NCBI GenBank assembly: GCA_025463365.1
Contig: JAOBWM010000176.1
Coordinates: 1 to 51,170, forward strand
Length of the DNA: 51,170 bases
Reading direction: 5' to 3'
Origin: Acidimicrobiales bacterium
GTDB lineage: Bacteria > Actinomycetota > Acidimicrobiia > Acidimicrobiales > Iamiaceae
Made by a program: the position numbers and the translations under genes. The notes under the pieces were generated by a model, which was not told where the DNA came from, made no database searches, and saw only the letters and a program-made list of their open reading frames with translations. Every line of letters begins with the position of its first letter. Positions within the stretch are counted from its first letter, which is position 1. Below, in pieces: positions 16,912-24,832 of the stretch.

Positions 16912-17582
16912 CCACCACGCTGCTCACCCACGTGCGCGTCAGCCTCGCCCTCCACGAGCTCCGCGGCGGCGACGGACGCCCCCTGCTCCTGCTCCACGGT
17001 CTCGGCGAGGCCACTCCCACGACGGTCCCGCTCCTGGCCCGGGTCTGGCCAGGTCCGGTGTTCGGGCTCGACTTCACCGGCCACGGCGAGTCGACCGTCC
17101 CCGCCGGCGGTGGCTACACGGCCGAGATCTTGATGGCCGACGTCGATACCGCACTGCACCACCTGGGCGAGGCGACGCTGCTCGGGCGGGGCCTGGGCGC
17201 CTACGTCGCCCTGCTGGTCGCCGGGGCCCGGCCCTCCCTCGTCACCGGTGCCGTCCTCTGCGATGGCCCGGGCCTGGCCGGCGGCGGTCCGGCGCCGCAC
17301 ACCCCGTCGATCACCGCACCCGCCATCGGGCCGTCCACGCCCGTCTCACCGGACCCGTTCGCCCTCGCCGAGCTCTCCCGCGACGTCCGCCCCGCCGACT
17401 ACGCGTCGACCTATGCCCGCCAGGCTCTGGAGTTCTCCGGGCTCGAGGCCCCGATCACCGTGGCCGCGGTGGTCCGGCCGCCGTGGTTGGAGGCCATCGT
17501 GGCCCAGCCGGGCGTCGTGGTCGGCCGGGCCGGCGATGCCCTGGGCCGTTACGCCGCCGTGGTCCGCCCACTGGTCAGCTGA
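16908..17582 (+). CDS. alpha/beta-hydrolase-fold protein lacking the nucleophile serine
   Basis: 224 residues. LLLLHGLGEATPTTVPLLA and GLDFTGHGES are the standard early strands of the fold. At the elbow, where Gly-x-Ser-x-Gly is expected, the sequence reads GRGLGAY with Gly95 in place of Ser, and the C-terminus has no GH motif. It is therefore probably not a classical hydrolase and may be a binding or scaffolding partner of the active protein encoded just upstream, with which it is translationally coupled (GTGA overlap at 16908). Alternative: an enzyme using other residues. Confidence 0.75.
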   Translation: MTTTLLTHVRVSLALHELRGGDGRPLLLLHGLGEATPTTVPLLARVWPGPVFGLDFTGHGESTVPAGGGYTAEILMADVDTALHHLGEATLLGRGLGAYVALLVAGARPSLVTGAVLCDGPGLAGGGPAPHTPSITAPAIGPSTPVSPDPFALAELSRDVRPADYASTYARQALEFSGLEAPITVAAVVRPPWLEAIVAQPGVVVGRAGDALGRYAAVVRPLVS

Positions 17583-17601
17583 GCACCGTCGCGCGGGGCC
17601 G

Positions 17602-18678
17602 TCAGGCGTCTCGGGCGACCACGAAGGCGGCGAGGTCGACGAGGGCGTCGCGGGCGTCGGCCGGCAGCGCCAGCGCCGGCAGCGAATCGGTCGCCTGCAG
17701 GGCGAGCGCCGCGATCTCCGTCTCGACGAACGTCAGCGCCCCGGTGCGCACGAAGAGGTCCTGCAGGGCGGCGACGTCGTCGGCCCCGAGGGTCGGATCG
17801 CCGACCCGTTCGAGCAACGCCCGGCCCGGCTCGTCGGCGCGCTCGGAGGCCAGCGCCAACAAGAGGGTCGGCTTTCCCTCCCGGAGGTCATCGCCCACGG
17901 GCTTGCCCGTGCGGACCTGGTCGCCGAAGACGCCGAGGACGTCGTCGCGCAGCTGGAATGCTTCGCCCAGCGGGTCGCCGTAGCGGCTGAGGTCGTCGGC
18001 GAGGGCAGGGCAGTCGGCGAGGAGTGCGCCCAGTTGCAGCGGCCGTTGGATCGTGTACCGGCCTGACTTGAGCCGGGCGATGCGGCGAGCTCCGTCGCGG
18101 CTGACCTCGCCGACGGCGGTGCCCGACAGGTCGAGGTACTGGCCGACGTTGAGCTCGACGCGCAGCTCGTGCCACAGGGCCGTGAGCTTGGGAGGGCCGG
18201 CTGGCAGGACGAGGTCGGCGTACACGAGGGCGAGGTCACCGACCAGGATCGCCACGCCCTCGCCGAATCGGCGGCCTTCACCGGCCCAGCCTTCGGTGGC
18301 GTGGCGAGCTTCGAAGCGGCGGTGCACGGTGTGGGCGCCGCGGCGCACGCCGGAGCCGTCCATCACGTCGTCGTGGATGAGGGCGAACGCCTGGAGGAGC
18401 TCGAACGCGGCGCCGGCATCGATCACGCGGGCATCGTCGGGCGAACCGCCGCCGGCGACGAAGCCCCAGTGGCAGAACACCGGACGCAGCCGCTTCCCAC
18501 CCGCCATGACCAGGGCCCGCAGCGCCCCGAGGGGGGCGACCAGGTCGCTGTCGACCAGCGTCCACCGGGCGATCTCCTGGTCGAGCAGGGTCTGGACCCG
18601 TTGCTCGACGCGGGCTGCCACCAGGCCGAGTTGCGCGGGGAGCGCCTCGGCTGCCGAGGTCGACGCGGAACCAGCCAT
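17602..18678 (-). CDS. polyprenyl diphosphate synthase
   Basis: Trans-isoprenyl diphosphate synthase of 358 residues that condenses isopentenyl diphosphate onto an allylic primer. GGKRLRP, the first Asp-rich motif HDDVMDGSGVRRG, the Gln/Tyr-rich helix VGQYLDLSG, KSGRYTIQRPLQLG, and the second Asp-rich region FQLRDDVLGVFGD are all in place. Product length cannot be read with certainty. TAGCGT lies eight bases before the ATG at 18678, so the mRNA is leaderless or nearly so. Convergent with the hydrolase pair. Confidence 0.9.
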   Translation of the reverse strand: MAGSASTSAAEALPAQLGLVAARVEQRVQTLLDQEIARWTLVDSDLVAPLGALRALVMAGGKRLRPVFCHWGFVAGGGSPDDARVIDAGAAFELLQAFALIHDDVMDGSGVRRGAHTVHRRFEARHATEGWAGEGRRFGEGVAILVGDLALVYADLVLPAGPPKLTALWHELRVELNVGQYLDLSGTAVGEVSRDGARRIARLKSGRYTIQRPLQLGALLADCPALADDLSRYGDPLGEAFQLRDDVLGVFGDQVRTGKPVGDDLREGKPTLLLALASERADEPGRALLERVGDPTLGADDVAALQDLFVRTGALTFVETEIAALALQATDSLPALALPADARDALVDLAAFVVARDA

Positions 18679-18686
18679 GGCCGCCA

Positions 18687-18692
18687 ACGCTA
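18687..18692 (-). promoter_or_regulatory. -10 hexamer TAGCGT, leaderless promoter of the polyprenyl synthase
   Basis: On the minus strand TAGCGT ends eight bases before ATG 18678; no Shine-Dalgarno sequence. Confidence 0.5.
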
Positions 18693-18749
18693 GGACCGGC
18701 CCGGGCCGTTCACCCCATCGGACCAGCGAGGGGGTGTGACGGGAGTGGC

Positions 18750-19670
18750 CTAGGAGAACCAGCCCACGGTGCGGCGCAGTCCTTCGGCGAAGTCGATGCT
18801 CGGCTCGTAGCCGAGGTCCTGCTTGGCCTGCGAGAGGTCGGCGTAGCTGTGCTTCACGTCGCCGGGGCGAGGGTCGACGTGCTTGGGCTCGATCGCGGTG
18901 CCGAGGGTCTCGTTCAAGATGGCGAGCATCTCGAGCAGCGACTGCTCCTTGCCGCCGGCGATGTTGTACGCCTTGCCCGAGCACGCGTCGGTGGGCGCGG
19001 TCGAGGCGAGCACGTTGGCGCGGACCACGTCGCCGACGAACGCGAAGTCCCGGCTCTGGAGGCCGTCGCCGTGGACCTCGGGCGATTGACCCGAGCGCAG
19101 CGCGGCCACGAAGCGCGGGATCACCGCGGCATAGGCGGAGTCGGGCCGCTGACGGGGGCCGTAGACGTTGAAGTACCGCAGCGCGACCGTCTCGAGCGGG
19201 TACAGCTCGCTGTAGACCCGGAGGTAGTGCTCGCCGGTCATCTTGGTGACCGCGTACGGCGACTTGGGGGTGAGGGCCGAGGCTTCGGGGGTGGGCCGCG
19301 GGGCCACGCCGCCGTAGACGCTGCTCGACGAGGCCGAGACGATGCGGCGGACACCGGCGCGCCGGGCGGCATCGAGGACGGTGAGCGTGCCGGCGATGTT
19401 CACGTTGTCGGTGATCAGCGGGGTCTCGATGGAACGGGCCACCGAGCCGCGGGCCGCCTGGTGGAAGACGACCTCGCACCCCGCCACCGCCTCGTCGACG
19501 AGGGCGGCGTCGGTGATGGAACCCTCGAGGAAGGTGGCGCCCTCGGGGACGTTCGAGCGAAGGCCGGCCGAGAGGTCGTCGAGGACCCGCACCTCGTGGC
19601 CGTCGGCAAGGAGCGCGTCGGCCAGGTTCGATCCGATGAACCCCGCCCCACCTGTCACCAGCGTCAACAT
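18750..19670 (-). CDS. NAD-dependent sugar epimerase/dehydratase (UDP-glucose 4-epimerase-like)
   Basis: Extended short-chain dehydrogenase of 306 residues. N-terminal Rossmann motif TGGAGFIGSNLADALL, DDLSAG, catalytic Ser in SASSSSVYGG and the YAVTK pair, followed by YFNVYGPRQ and a C-terminal substrate domain. Probably makes a nucleotide sugar for surface glycans. The ATG at 19670 is chosen over an upstream codon because TAGGGT ends seven bases before it. That promoter lies across the xseB stop codon. Confidence 0.88.
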   Translation of the reverse strand: MLTLVTGGAGFIGSNLADALLADGHEVRVLDDLSAGLRSNVPEGATFLEGSITDAALVDEAVAGCEVVFHQAARGSVARSIETPLITDNVNIAGTLTVLDAARRAGVRRIVSASSSSVYGGVAPRPTPEASALTPKSPYAVTKMTGEHYLRVYSELYPLETVALRYFNVYGPRQRPDSAYAAVIPRFVAALRSGQSPEVHGDGLQSRDFAFVGDVVRANVLASTAPTDACSGKAYNIAGGKEQSLLEMLAILNETLGTAIEPKHVDPRPGDVKHSYADLSQAKQDLGYEPSIDFAEGLRRTVGWFS

Positions 19671-19677
19671 GGGCGGC

Positions 19678-19683
19678 ACCCTA
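19678..19683 (-). promoter_or_regulatory. -10 hexamer TAGGGT, leaderless promoter of the epimerase
   Basis: On the minus strand TAGGGT ends seven bases before ATG 19670. Its first three bases are the xseB stop codon, so promoter and gene end are merged. Confidence 0.6.
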
Positions 19684-19926
19684 ACCGGGCGGGTCGGAGG
19701 CACCGTCAGGCGCCGGGGGCGCCAGATCGGCCACGACCTCCTCCACGCGGAGCTTCGCAGCGCCGATCCGGGCCTTGCAGTGGACGATGAGCTCGCTGGC
19801 GCGGGCGACGTCGACCGCCACCCGGTCCACGTCGGGTTCGTCGTGCTCGAGCCGGTCGAGGATCGCTTCGAGCTCGGTGATGGCCTCGCTGTAGCCGAGC
19901 TCGTCGACCGGCCGTGGATCGGTCAT
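19681..19926 (-). CDS. xseB: exodeoxyribonuclease VII small subunit
   Basis: 81 residues, the usual size. ELGYSEAITELEAILDRLE and DVDRVAVDVARASELIVHCKARI are the two helices of the XseB family. It joins XseA to form the enzyme that cuts single-stranded DNA into oligonucleotides. The ATG overlaps the xseA stop by four bases (ATGA), and GGAGGCAA precedes it. Confidence 0.93.
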   Translation of the reverse strand: MTDPRPVDELGYSEAITELEAILDRLEHDEPDVDRVAVDVARASELIVHCKARIGAAKLRVEEVVADLAPPAPDGASDPPG

Positions 19927-21290
19927 GGGGTTGCCTCCGGGCGGGGATCGGTGGATGTGACGGTGCTGGCGATGGTCCCGGCGGCGGTGCGGGTCGTGAT
20001 GGCGGTGCCGGAGGAGACGTCCGCCGGCGAGCGGACCAGGCGCCCGTCGGACGTGGTGGTGATGGACCAGCCTCGCGCCAGGGCCCGCTGCGGGTCGTGG
20101 GCGTGGAGCCGGGCCTCGACGCCGTCGAGCGCTCGCTCGGCCCGGGCCAGGTGAGCGGGGGCCCGGCGGGCGACGGTTCCGGCGTGGCGGTCGAGGGTGG
20201 CCGCGGCCGTGGCCAGCTGACGGGTCGCCGATCGGGCCGTCCGCGACGCCGCGCTGTCCAGCTGGGTCGAGCGGCGGGTGAGCACGACGCCCGCGGCCCG
20301 ACCGAGCCGGATGCTGCGGCGGTCGAGCCGGGACCGCGCGACGGTGGCGACGCTCGATCCGGCGCGGTGCACCGACACCGCCCGGCGATCGACGCGATCG
20401 AGGAAGGTCCGCAGCGCGCGGACCACGTCGGCGGCCGCCGCGGTCGGCGTCTTGTGGGCGCGATGTGCGACCTCGTCGGCGATCGACCGGTCGACCTCGT
20501 GGCCGATCCCGGTGAGCACGGGCACGGGCATGGCCGCGATCGCCCGGGCGATGAGCTCGGAGTCGAACGCGGCCAGGTCGGTGCGCGCCCCGCCGCCGCG
20601 GACGAGGAGGATCACGTCGACACCGTCCGCCGCGAGCCGGTGCAGGGCACGGGTGACCGACGGGCCGCACTCGTCGCCCTGGGTGCGGGCGTCGACGTCG
20701 CGCACGATGAACGAGTATCCGCTCGCCTCCAGCTCCGAGAGCACGTCGGCGTGGGCTGCGCTGCGGCGGCTGGTGACCAGCCCGATCCGCAACGGCACGA
20801 GCGGGAAGGCGAGCGACGCGTTGGCGTCGAGCAACCCCTCGGTGGCGAGGGTGGCGAGGATCCGCTCGCGGTCGGCGTGGAGCCGACCGATCGTGAAGGC
20901 GGGATCGATGCCGTGCATGCGCAGCTGGAGGACCCCGCGGGGGCCGTACCAGCGGATCCGTCCCCGGATCCGGACCTCGATGCCGTCGTCCATGCGGACC
21001 GCGCCTCCGGCTCGCTTCAGCTGCTCGTTGACGTGCTGCTTCTCCGGCGCGAGGAGGGTGACGGCGAGCTGCGAGCGCGGTGGCTGGCCGGCCTCGGCCG
21101 GCTCGGTGAGCTGGAAGTACACGTGGCCGTTCGGGGCCCGCGACAGGTTGCGGATCTGGCCCTCGACCCAGAGGTCGGCGGGGAACGCGCCGGCGACCAC
21201 CCGGCCGAGGTGCGCGGCGAGCTCGGCCACCGTCCACGTGGGGGAGCCGCCCGGCGCGCCGGGCTCGTCGAAGAGGCTGGGTTCGGTCAC
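19923..21290 (-). CDS. xseA: exodeoxyribonuclease VII large subunit
   Basis: Catalytic subunit of exonuclease VII. N-terminal OB fold (LWVEGQIRNLSRAPNGHVYFQL), then the catalytic domain with GLVTSRRSAAHADVLSEL and LVRGGGARTDLAAFD and GIGHEVDRSIADEVAHRAHKTPTAAA, then a long Arg/Ala-rich helical region and the C-terminal ARGWSITTTSDGRLVRS. I chose GTG 21290 (VTEPSLFDEP), about 455 residues; an in-frame ATG lies 30 bases upstream. TACGGT nine bases before the GTG fits a near-leaderless promoter. Confidence 0.92.
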   Translation of the reverse strand: MTEPSLFDEPGAPGGSPTWTVAELAAHLGRVVAGAFPADLWVEGQIRNLSRAPNGHVYFQLTEPAEAGQPPRSQLAVTLLAPEKQHVNEQLKRAGGAVRMDDGIEVRIRGRIRWYGPRGVLQLRMHGIDPAFTIGRLHADRERILATLATEGLLDANASLAFPLVPLRIGLVTSRRSAAHADVLSELEASGYSFIVRDVDARTQGDECGPSVTRALHRLAADGVDVILLVRGGGARTDLAAFDSELIARAIAAMPVPVLTGIGHEVDRSIADEVAHRAHKTPTAAAADVVRALRTFLDRVDRRAVSVHRAGSSVATVARSRLDRRSIRLGRAAGVVLTRRSTQLDSAASRTARSATRQLATAAATLDRHAGTVARRAPAHLARAERALDGVEARLHAHDPQRALARGWSITTTSDGRLVRSPADVSSGTAITTRTAAGTIASTVTSTDPRPEATP

Positions 21291-21299
21291 GCCCGCCGG

Positions 21300-21305
21300 A
21301 CCGTA
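21300..21305 (-). promoter_or_regulatory. -10 hexamer TACGGT, xseAB promoter
   Basis: On the minus strand TACGGT ends nine bases before GTG 21290. Confidence 0.4.
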
Positions 21306-21397
21306 CCCGGCCCCGTCCACGGTCGGCGTCGCGGCGGTAGGGTCCGACGCGGCGGGCGGGGTGGGGCCGCCGCCACATCACAGGGACAGGGGACCGC

Positions 21398-24091
21398 GTG
21401 GACGTACGACGGATCGCACAGGGATCGACCACCGCTTCTCGGGGGCGACGACATCGTGCCCTGGGCCTGCTGGGCGCCGTCGCGCTGGTCGCACCCCTCG
21501 TGGCTGCGGCGCCGCCGGCCGCGAGTGCCGCGAGTGCCGTGGATGCCGCGCCGCGCACCGCGCCGGCCCCGGCGGCACTGCCCGCGCTGCCGGCCAACAG
21601 CACCTACGCCCGCCAGATCCTCCAGCTCCTCGATGCGGACCACGCCGAGCCGGCGCGAGCCGAGGTCGTCCGCGTCGGCAAGCGGCTCGATGCCGGCACC
21701 TCGGAGCGAGCGGTCGTGGCCGTCGAGCTGCTCCGCCCGGCCGCGCTCGACCCGCGCGTGTCGGCCCTGTTCGCGCAGTACCTCGACCGACCCGTCGACC
21801 CGTCGGGACTCGGCTTCTGGCGCCGCCAGGTCCAGGGCGGACGGTCGCTCGAATCCATGGCCGCCGGCCTTGCATCGTCGCCCGAGGCGGAGCGCCACGC
21901 CGGCACCACCGCGACCTCCTACGTCGAGTGGGCGTTCCCGCACGTGCTCGGTCGCGCCGTCGATCCGGCGGGACGCACCTACTGGGTCAACCGGCTGGGC
22001 GCCGGCACCTCCCATTCGAAGATGGTCGGGACCCTGCTGCGCTCGACCAACCGAGCGACGAACCTCGTCGGTGCCGCGTACGAGCGCTACCTCCGGCGGC
22101 TCGCCGATGCTGGAGGTCGGGCCAGCCTGGTCAGCGCCTACGGCGCCCGATCGATCGGCGAGTTGGACGTCATCGCCCGGCTCCTGGGCAGCGGCGAGGC
22201 CCGGGGCTCGGGCTGCGATCCGTTCGACACGCGCAACTGCCTGCTCCCGTTCCCCAACGACCTCTTCACCGTGCCCGACGCCTCCACGGCCACCGGTCGT
22301 CGGATCGCGTTCAAGCCCGAGTGGTCGCCGGCCAACGCCGACGGCAAGCACGTCGATCCCACCGAGTGGAACCGCAACGACGGCTACAGCCCCGGCCAGG
22401 CCGCCCTGGTGCGGATCCCGGGCATCGACCTCGCCCAGACGGGCGCTGCTCCCCTCACCGACATCGGCGCCAGCCTCGACGCCGACGCACCGATCGCGGT
22501 GATCGACGCCGGCACCGGTGAGCGCCATCCCGTGTTCACCGAGCTCGACGCCACGATCCCCGATGCCGACAAGGCCGCGAACCAGCTGCTCTACATCCGC
22601 CCTGCCGTGAACTACACCGCCGGGCACCGCTACATCGTCGCCATCCGCAACCCGAGGAACGCGGCCGGTCGGCCCATCCCGCGGACCGCATCGTTCGCCG
22701 CCTACGCCGACGACAACCACGGTGTCGGCTCGCCCAAGGTGGAGGATCGCCGGCCCCACATGGAGCAGCTGTTCTCGGAGCTGGCCGACGAAGGGATCGA
22801 GCGCGACGACCTGTACCTGGCATGGGACTTCACGGTTGCCTCCACCGAGAACACCACCGGTCGCATGCTCTCGATCCGCGACCGAGCCCTCGGGTCGCTC
22901 GACGGACACGCCCCGGCGTTCACCGTCGCCAAGGTCACCGCCGACCCGGCCACCGGTGTGGCCAAGCGCATCGAGGGCACCTTCGACGTGCCCCTCTACC
23001 TCACCGGTGACGGCTCGGCCGGCCACGGTTTCAACAACGGACCCGACGGCCTGCCCGTCCGCAACGGCACGTACAAGGCGGGCTTCGACTGTGAGATCCC
23101 GGTGGCCGCGGCGGAGACCCCGGCTCGCGTGGCGGTCTACGGCCACGGCCTGTTCGGCGACCTCAGCGAGGTCCGCAGCAGCCCGCAGCGGGCGATGGTC
23201 GCCGGTCACGACATGGCGTACTGCGCCACCAACTGGATCGGGATGAGCGACCAGGACGTGGGCAACGCCGTGAACATCATCCACGACGTGTCGACGTTCA
23301 ACACGCTGACGGACCGATCCCAACAGGGGATCCTCAACACGATCTTCCTCGGCCGGCTCCTCGTCGCGCCCGATGGCTTCGTGGCCCACGCTGCGTTCCG
23401 CACGGCAGGCGACCAGCCGCTGATCGACACCGGCGCCCTCTTCTACGACGGCAACAGCCAGGGCGCGGTCATCGGCGGCGCCTACCTCGCGGCCTCCCCG
23501 GACACCTCGGCGGGGGTGCTGGGCGTGGCCGGCATGAACTACTCGACGCTGCTCGAGCGCAGCGTCGACTTCGATCCGTTCCGCACGATCATGGCGACCA
23601 CCTACACCGACCCCGTCGACCGGGTGCTCGGCCTCGGGTTGATCCAGATGTTGTGGGACCGCGGCGAGACCAACGGCTACGCCTCGCACATCGCGACGGA
23701 CCCGCTCCCCGGTTCGCCGGCCAAGCGGGTCCTCATCCACATCGCCGTCGGCGACCACCAGGTGGCCAACCTCGCGGCCGAGGTCGAGGCCCGCACGATC
23801 GGCATCGCGGTGCACCGACCGGCCTACGCGGACGGCCGCAGCCCCGACGTGGAGCCGGCCTGGGACCTGCCGGCGATCGAGTACCCGTCGACCGGTTCGG
23901 GGCTGATCATCTGGGACAGCGGCTCGCCGCTCCCACCACTCGGCAACCTGCCGCCCCGCGCCGGTGCCGACCCCCACCAGCACCCCCGCGACGCGCCGGC
24001 AGCCCAGCAGCAGAAGTCGACCTTCCTCGCCACCGGCGGGACGATCACCGACGCCTGCGCCGGGGCCCCCTGCACCGCCCCCGCAAGCTGA
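21398..24091 (+). CDS. large secreted protein: DUF4214-like repeats plus esterase/lipase-like domain
   Basis: 897 residues from a GTG after AGGGGAC. A Sec signal peptide (RGRRHRALGLLGAVALVAPL, cut near ASA) is followed by two or three DUF4214-type modules (about 112-265: YLDRPVDPSGLGFWRRQV and VLGRAVDPAGRTYWVNRL). From about 280 comes an alpha/beta-hydrolase-like region: NCLLPFPNDLF, VAVYGHGLFGD and the elbow GNSQGAVIGG with Ser687. The tail is Pro/Gln-rich. The catalytic Asp/His cannot be fixed by eye. Probable cell-surface or extracellular esterase; DUF4214 modules are often found in surface and S-layer-like proteins. Divergent from xseA. Confidence 0.75.
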   Translation: MDVRRIAQGSTTASRGRRHRALGLLGAVALVAPLVAAAPPAASAASAVDAAPRTAPAPAALPALPANSTYARQILQLLDADHAEPARAEVVRVGKRLDAGTSERAVVAVELLRPAALDPRVSALFAQYLDRPVDPSGLGFWRRQVQGGRSLESMAAGLASSPEAERHAGTTATSYVEWAFPHVLGRAVDPAGRTYWVNRLGAGTSHSKMVGTLLRSTNRATNLVGAAYERYLRRLADAGGRASLVSAYGARSIGELDVIARLLGSGEARGSGCDPFDTRNCLLPFPNDLFTVPDASTATGRRIAFKPEWSPANADGKHVDPTEWNRNDGYSPGQAALVRIPGIDLAQTGAAPLTDIGASLDADAPIAVIDAGTGERHPVFTELDATIPDADKAANQLLYIRPAVNYTAGHRYIVAIRNPRNAAGRPIPRTASFAAYADDNHGVGSPKVEDRRPHMEQLFSELADEGIERDDLYLAWDFTVASTENTTGRMLSIRDRALGSLDGHAPAFTVAKVTADPATGVAKRIEGTFDVPLYLTGDGSAGHGFNNGPDGLPVRNGTYKAGFDCEIPVAAAETPARVAVYGHGLFGDLSEVRSSPQRAMVAGHDMAYCATNWIGMSDQDVGNAVNIIHDVSTFNTLTDRSQQGILNTIFLGRLLVAPDGFVAHAAFRTAGDQPLIDTGALFYDGNSQGAVIGGAYLAASPDTSAGVLGVAGMNYSTLLERSVDFDPFRTIMATTYTDPVDRVLGLGLIQMLWDRGETNGYASHIATDPLPGSPAKRVLIHIAVGDHQVANLAAEVEARTIGIAVHRPAYADGRSPDVEPAWDLPAIEYPSTGSGLIIWDSGSPLPPLGNLPPRAGADPHQHPRDAPAAQQQKSTFLATGGTITDACAGAPCTAPAS

Positions 24092-24101
24092 CCGCCCTCG
24101 C

Positions 24102-24131
24102 GGGGGGCCGCACCGTCGTGGTGCGACCCCC
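24102..24131. terminator. bidirectional terminator between the esterase-like gene and sodB
   Basis: GGGGG-C-CGCACC / GGTGCG-A-CCCCC stem with loop GTCGT, midway between two convergent genes. Confidence 0.7.
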
Positions 24132-24157
24132 ACGGGGCACTGCTCGTGGCGGCTCGG

Positions 24158-24736
24158 TCAGCCGGCCAGGTTCTTGGACACGAAGTCCCAGTTGACCAGG
24201 TTGTCGAGGAAGTTCTTGATGTGGTCGGGACGGGCGTTGCGGTAGTCGATGTAGTAGGCGTGCTCCCACACGTCGAGGGTGAGGAGCGCCTTCACGCCGT
24301 GCTTCAGCGGGAGGTCGGCGTTGGCCGTCTTCTGGATCTTGAGGCCGCCGTCGTCGACCAGCCAGGCCCAACCCGAACCGAACTGGGTCTTGGCTGCGGT
24401 CGAGAACTCCTCCGCGAACGCGTCGTAGGACCCGAACGCGGAGTTGATCTGCTCGCCGAGGTCGCCGGCGGGGGCGCCACCGCCGGTGGGCGACATGCAG
24501 TTCCAGAAGAACGAGTGGTTCCAGACCTGGGCGGAGTTGTTGAAGAGCGGCCCGGCGTCGGCGGCGAGGATGACCTCCTCGAGCGACGAGCTCTCCTGGT
24601 CGGTCCCGGCGACGAGATCGTTGAGGGTCTTCACGTAGGTGGCGTGGTGCTTGCCGTGGTGGTAGTCGAGGGTCTCGGCGGACACGCCGGGGAGGGCGTC
24701 CTTCGCATACGGGAGTTCGGGCAGCTCGAAGGCCAT
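24158..24736 (-). CDS. sodB: superoxide dismutase, Fe type
   Basis: 192 residues. Metal ligands are seen in the first helix (LDYHHGKHHATYV), in QVWNHSFFWNCMSP and in DVWEHAYYIDYRN. The Gln in NNSAQVWNH points to the iron type; the following GSGWAWLV is shared with the manganese type, so metal use is probable rather than certain. No signal peptide: cytoplasmic. AAGGAAC precedes the ATG, and TAGGGT about 36 bases upstream is a likely -10. Confidence 0.93.
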   Translation of the reverse strand: MAFELPELPYAKDALPGVSAETLDYHHGKHHATYVKTLNDLVAGTDQESSSLEEVILAADAGPLFNNSAQVWNHSFFWNCMSPTGGGAPAGDLGEQINSAFGSYDAFAEEFSTAAKTQFGSGWAWLVDDGGLKIQKTANADLPLKHGVKALLTLDVWEHAYYIDYRNARPDHIKNFLDNLVNWDFVSKNLAG

Positions 24737-24775
24737 GACAGGTTCCTTTGGTCGCTTCAGCGGTTCGGGCGGGAC

Positions 24776-24781
24776 CCTACC
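24776..24781 (-). promoter_or_regulatory. -10 hexamer TAGGGT, sodB promoter
   Basis: TAGGGT on the minus strand about 40 bases before the sodB ATG, leaving a short leader with AAGGAAC. Confidence 0.45.
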
Positions 24782-24832
24782 GCCGCAGCCCGGATGCGAG
24801 AACCCGTCGGGGTGACGGATCGGGCCTGATGA

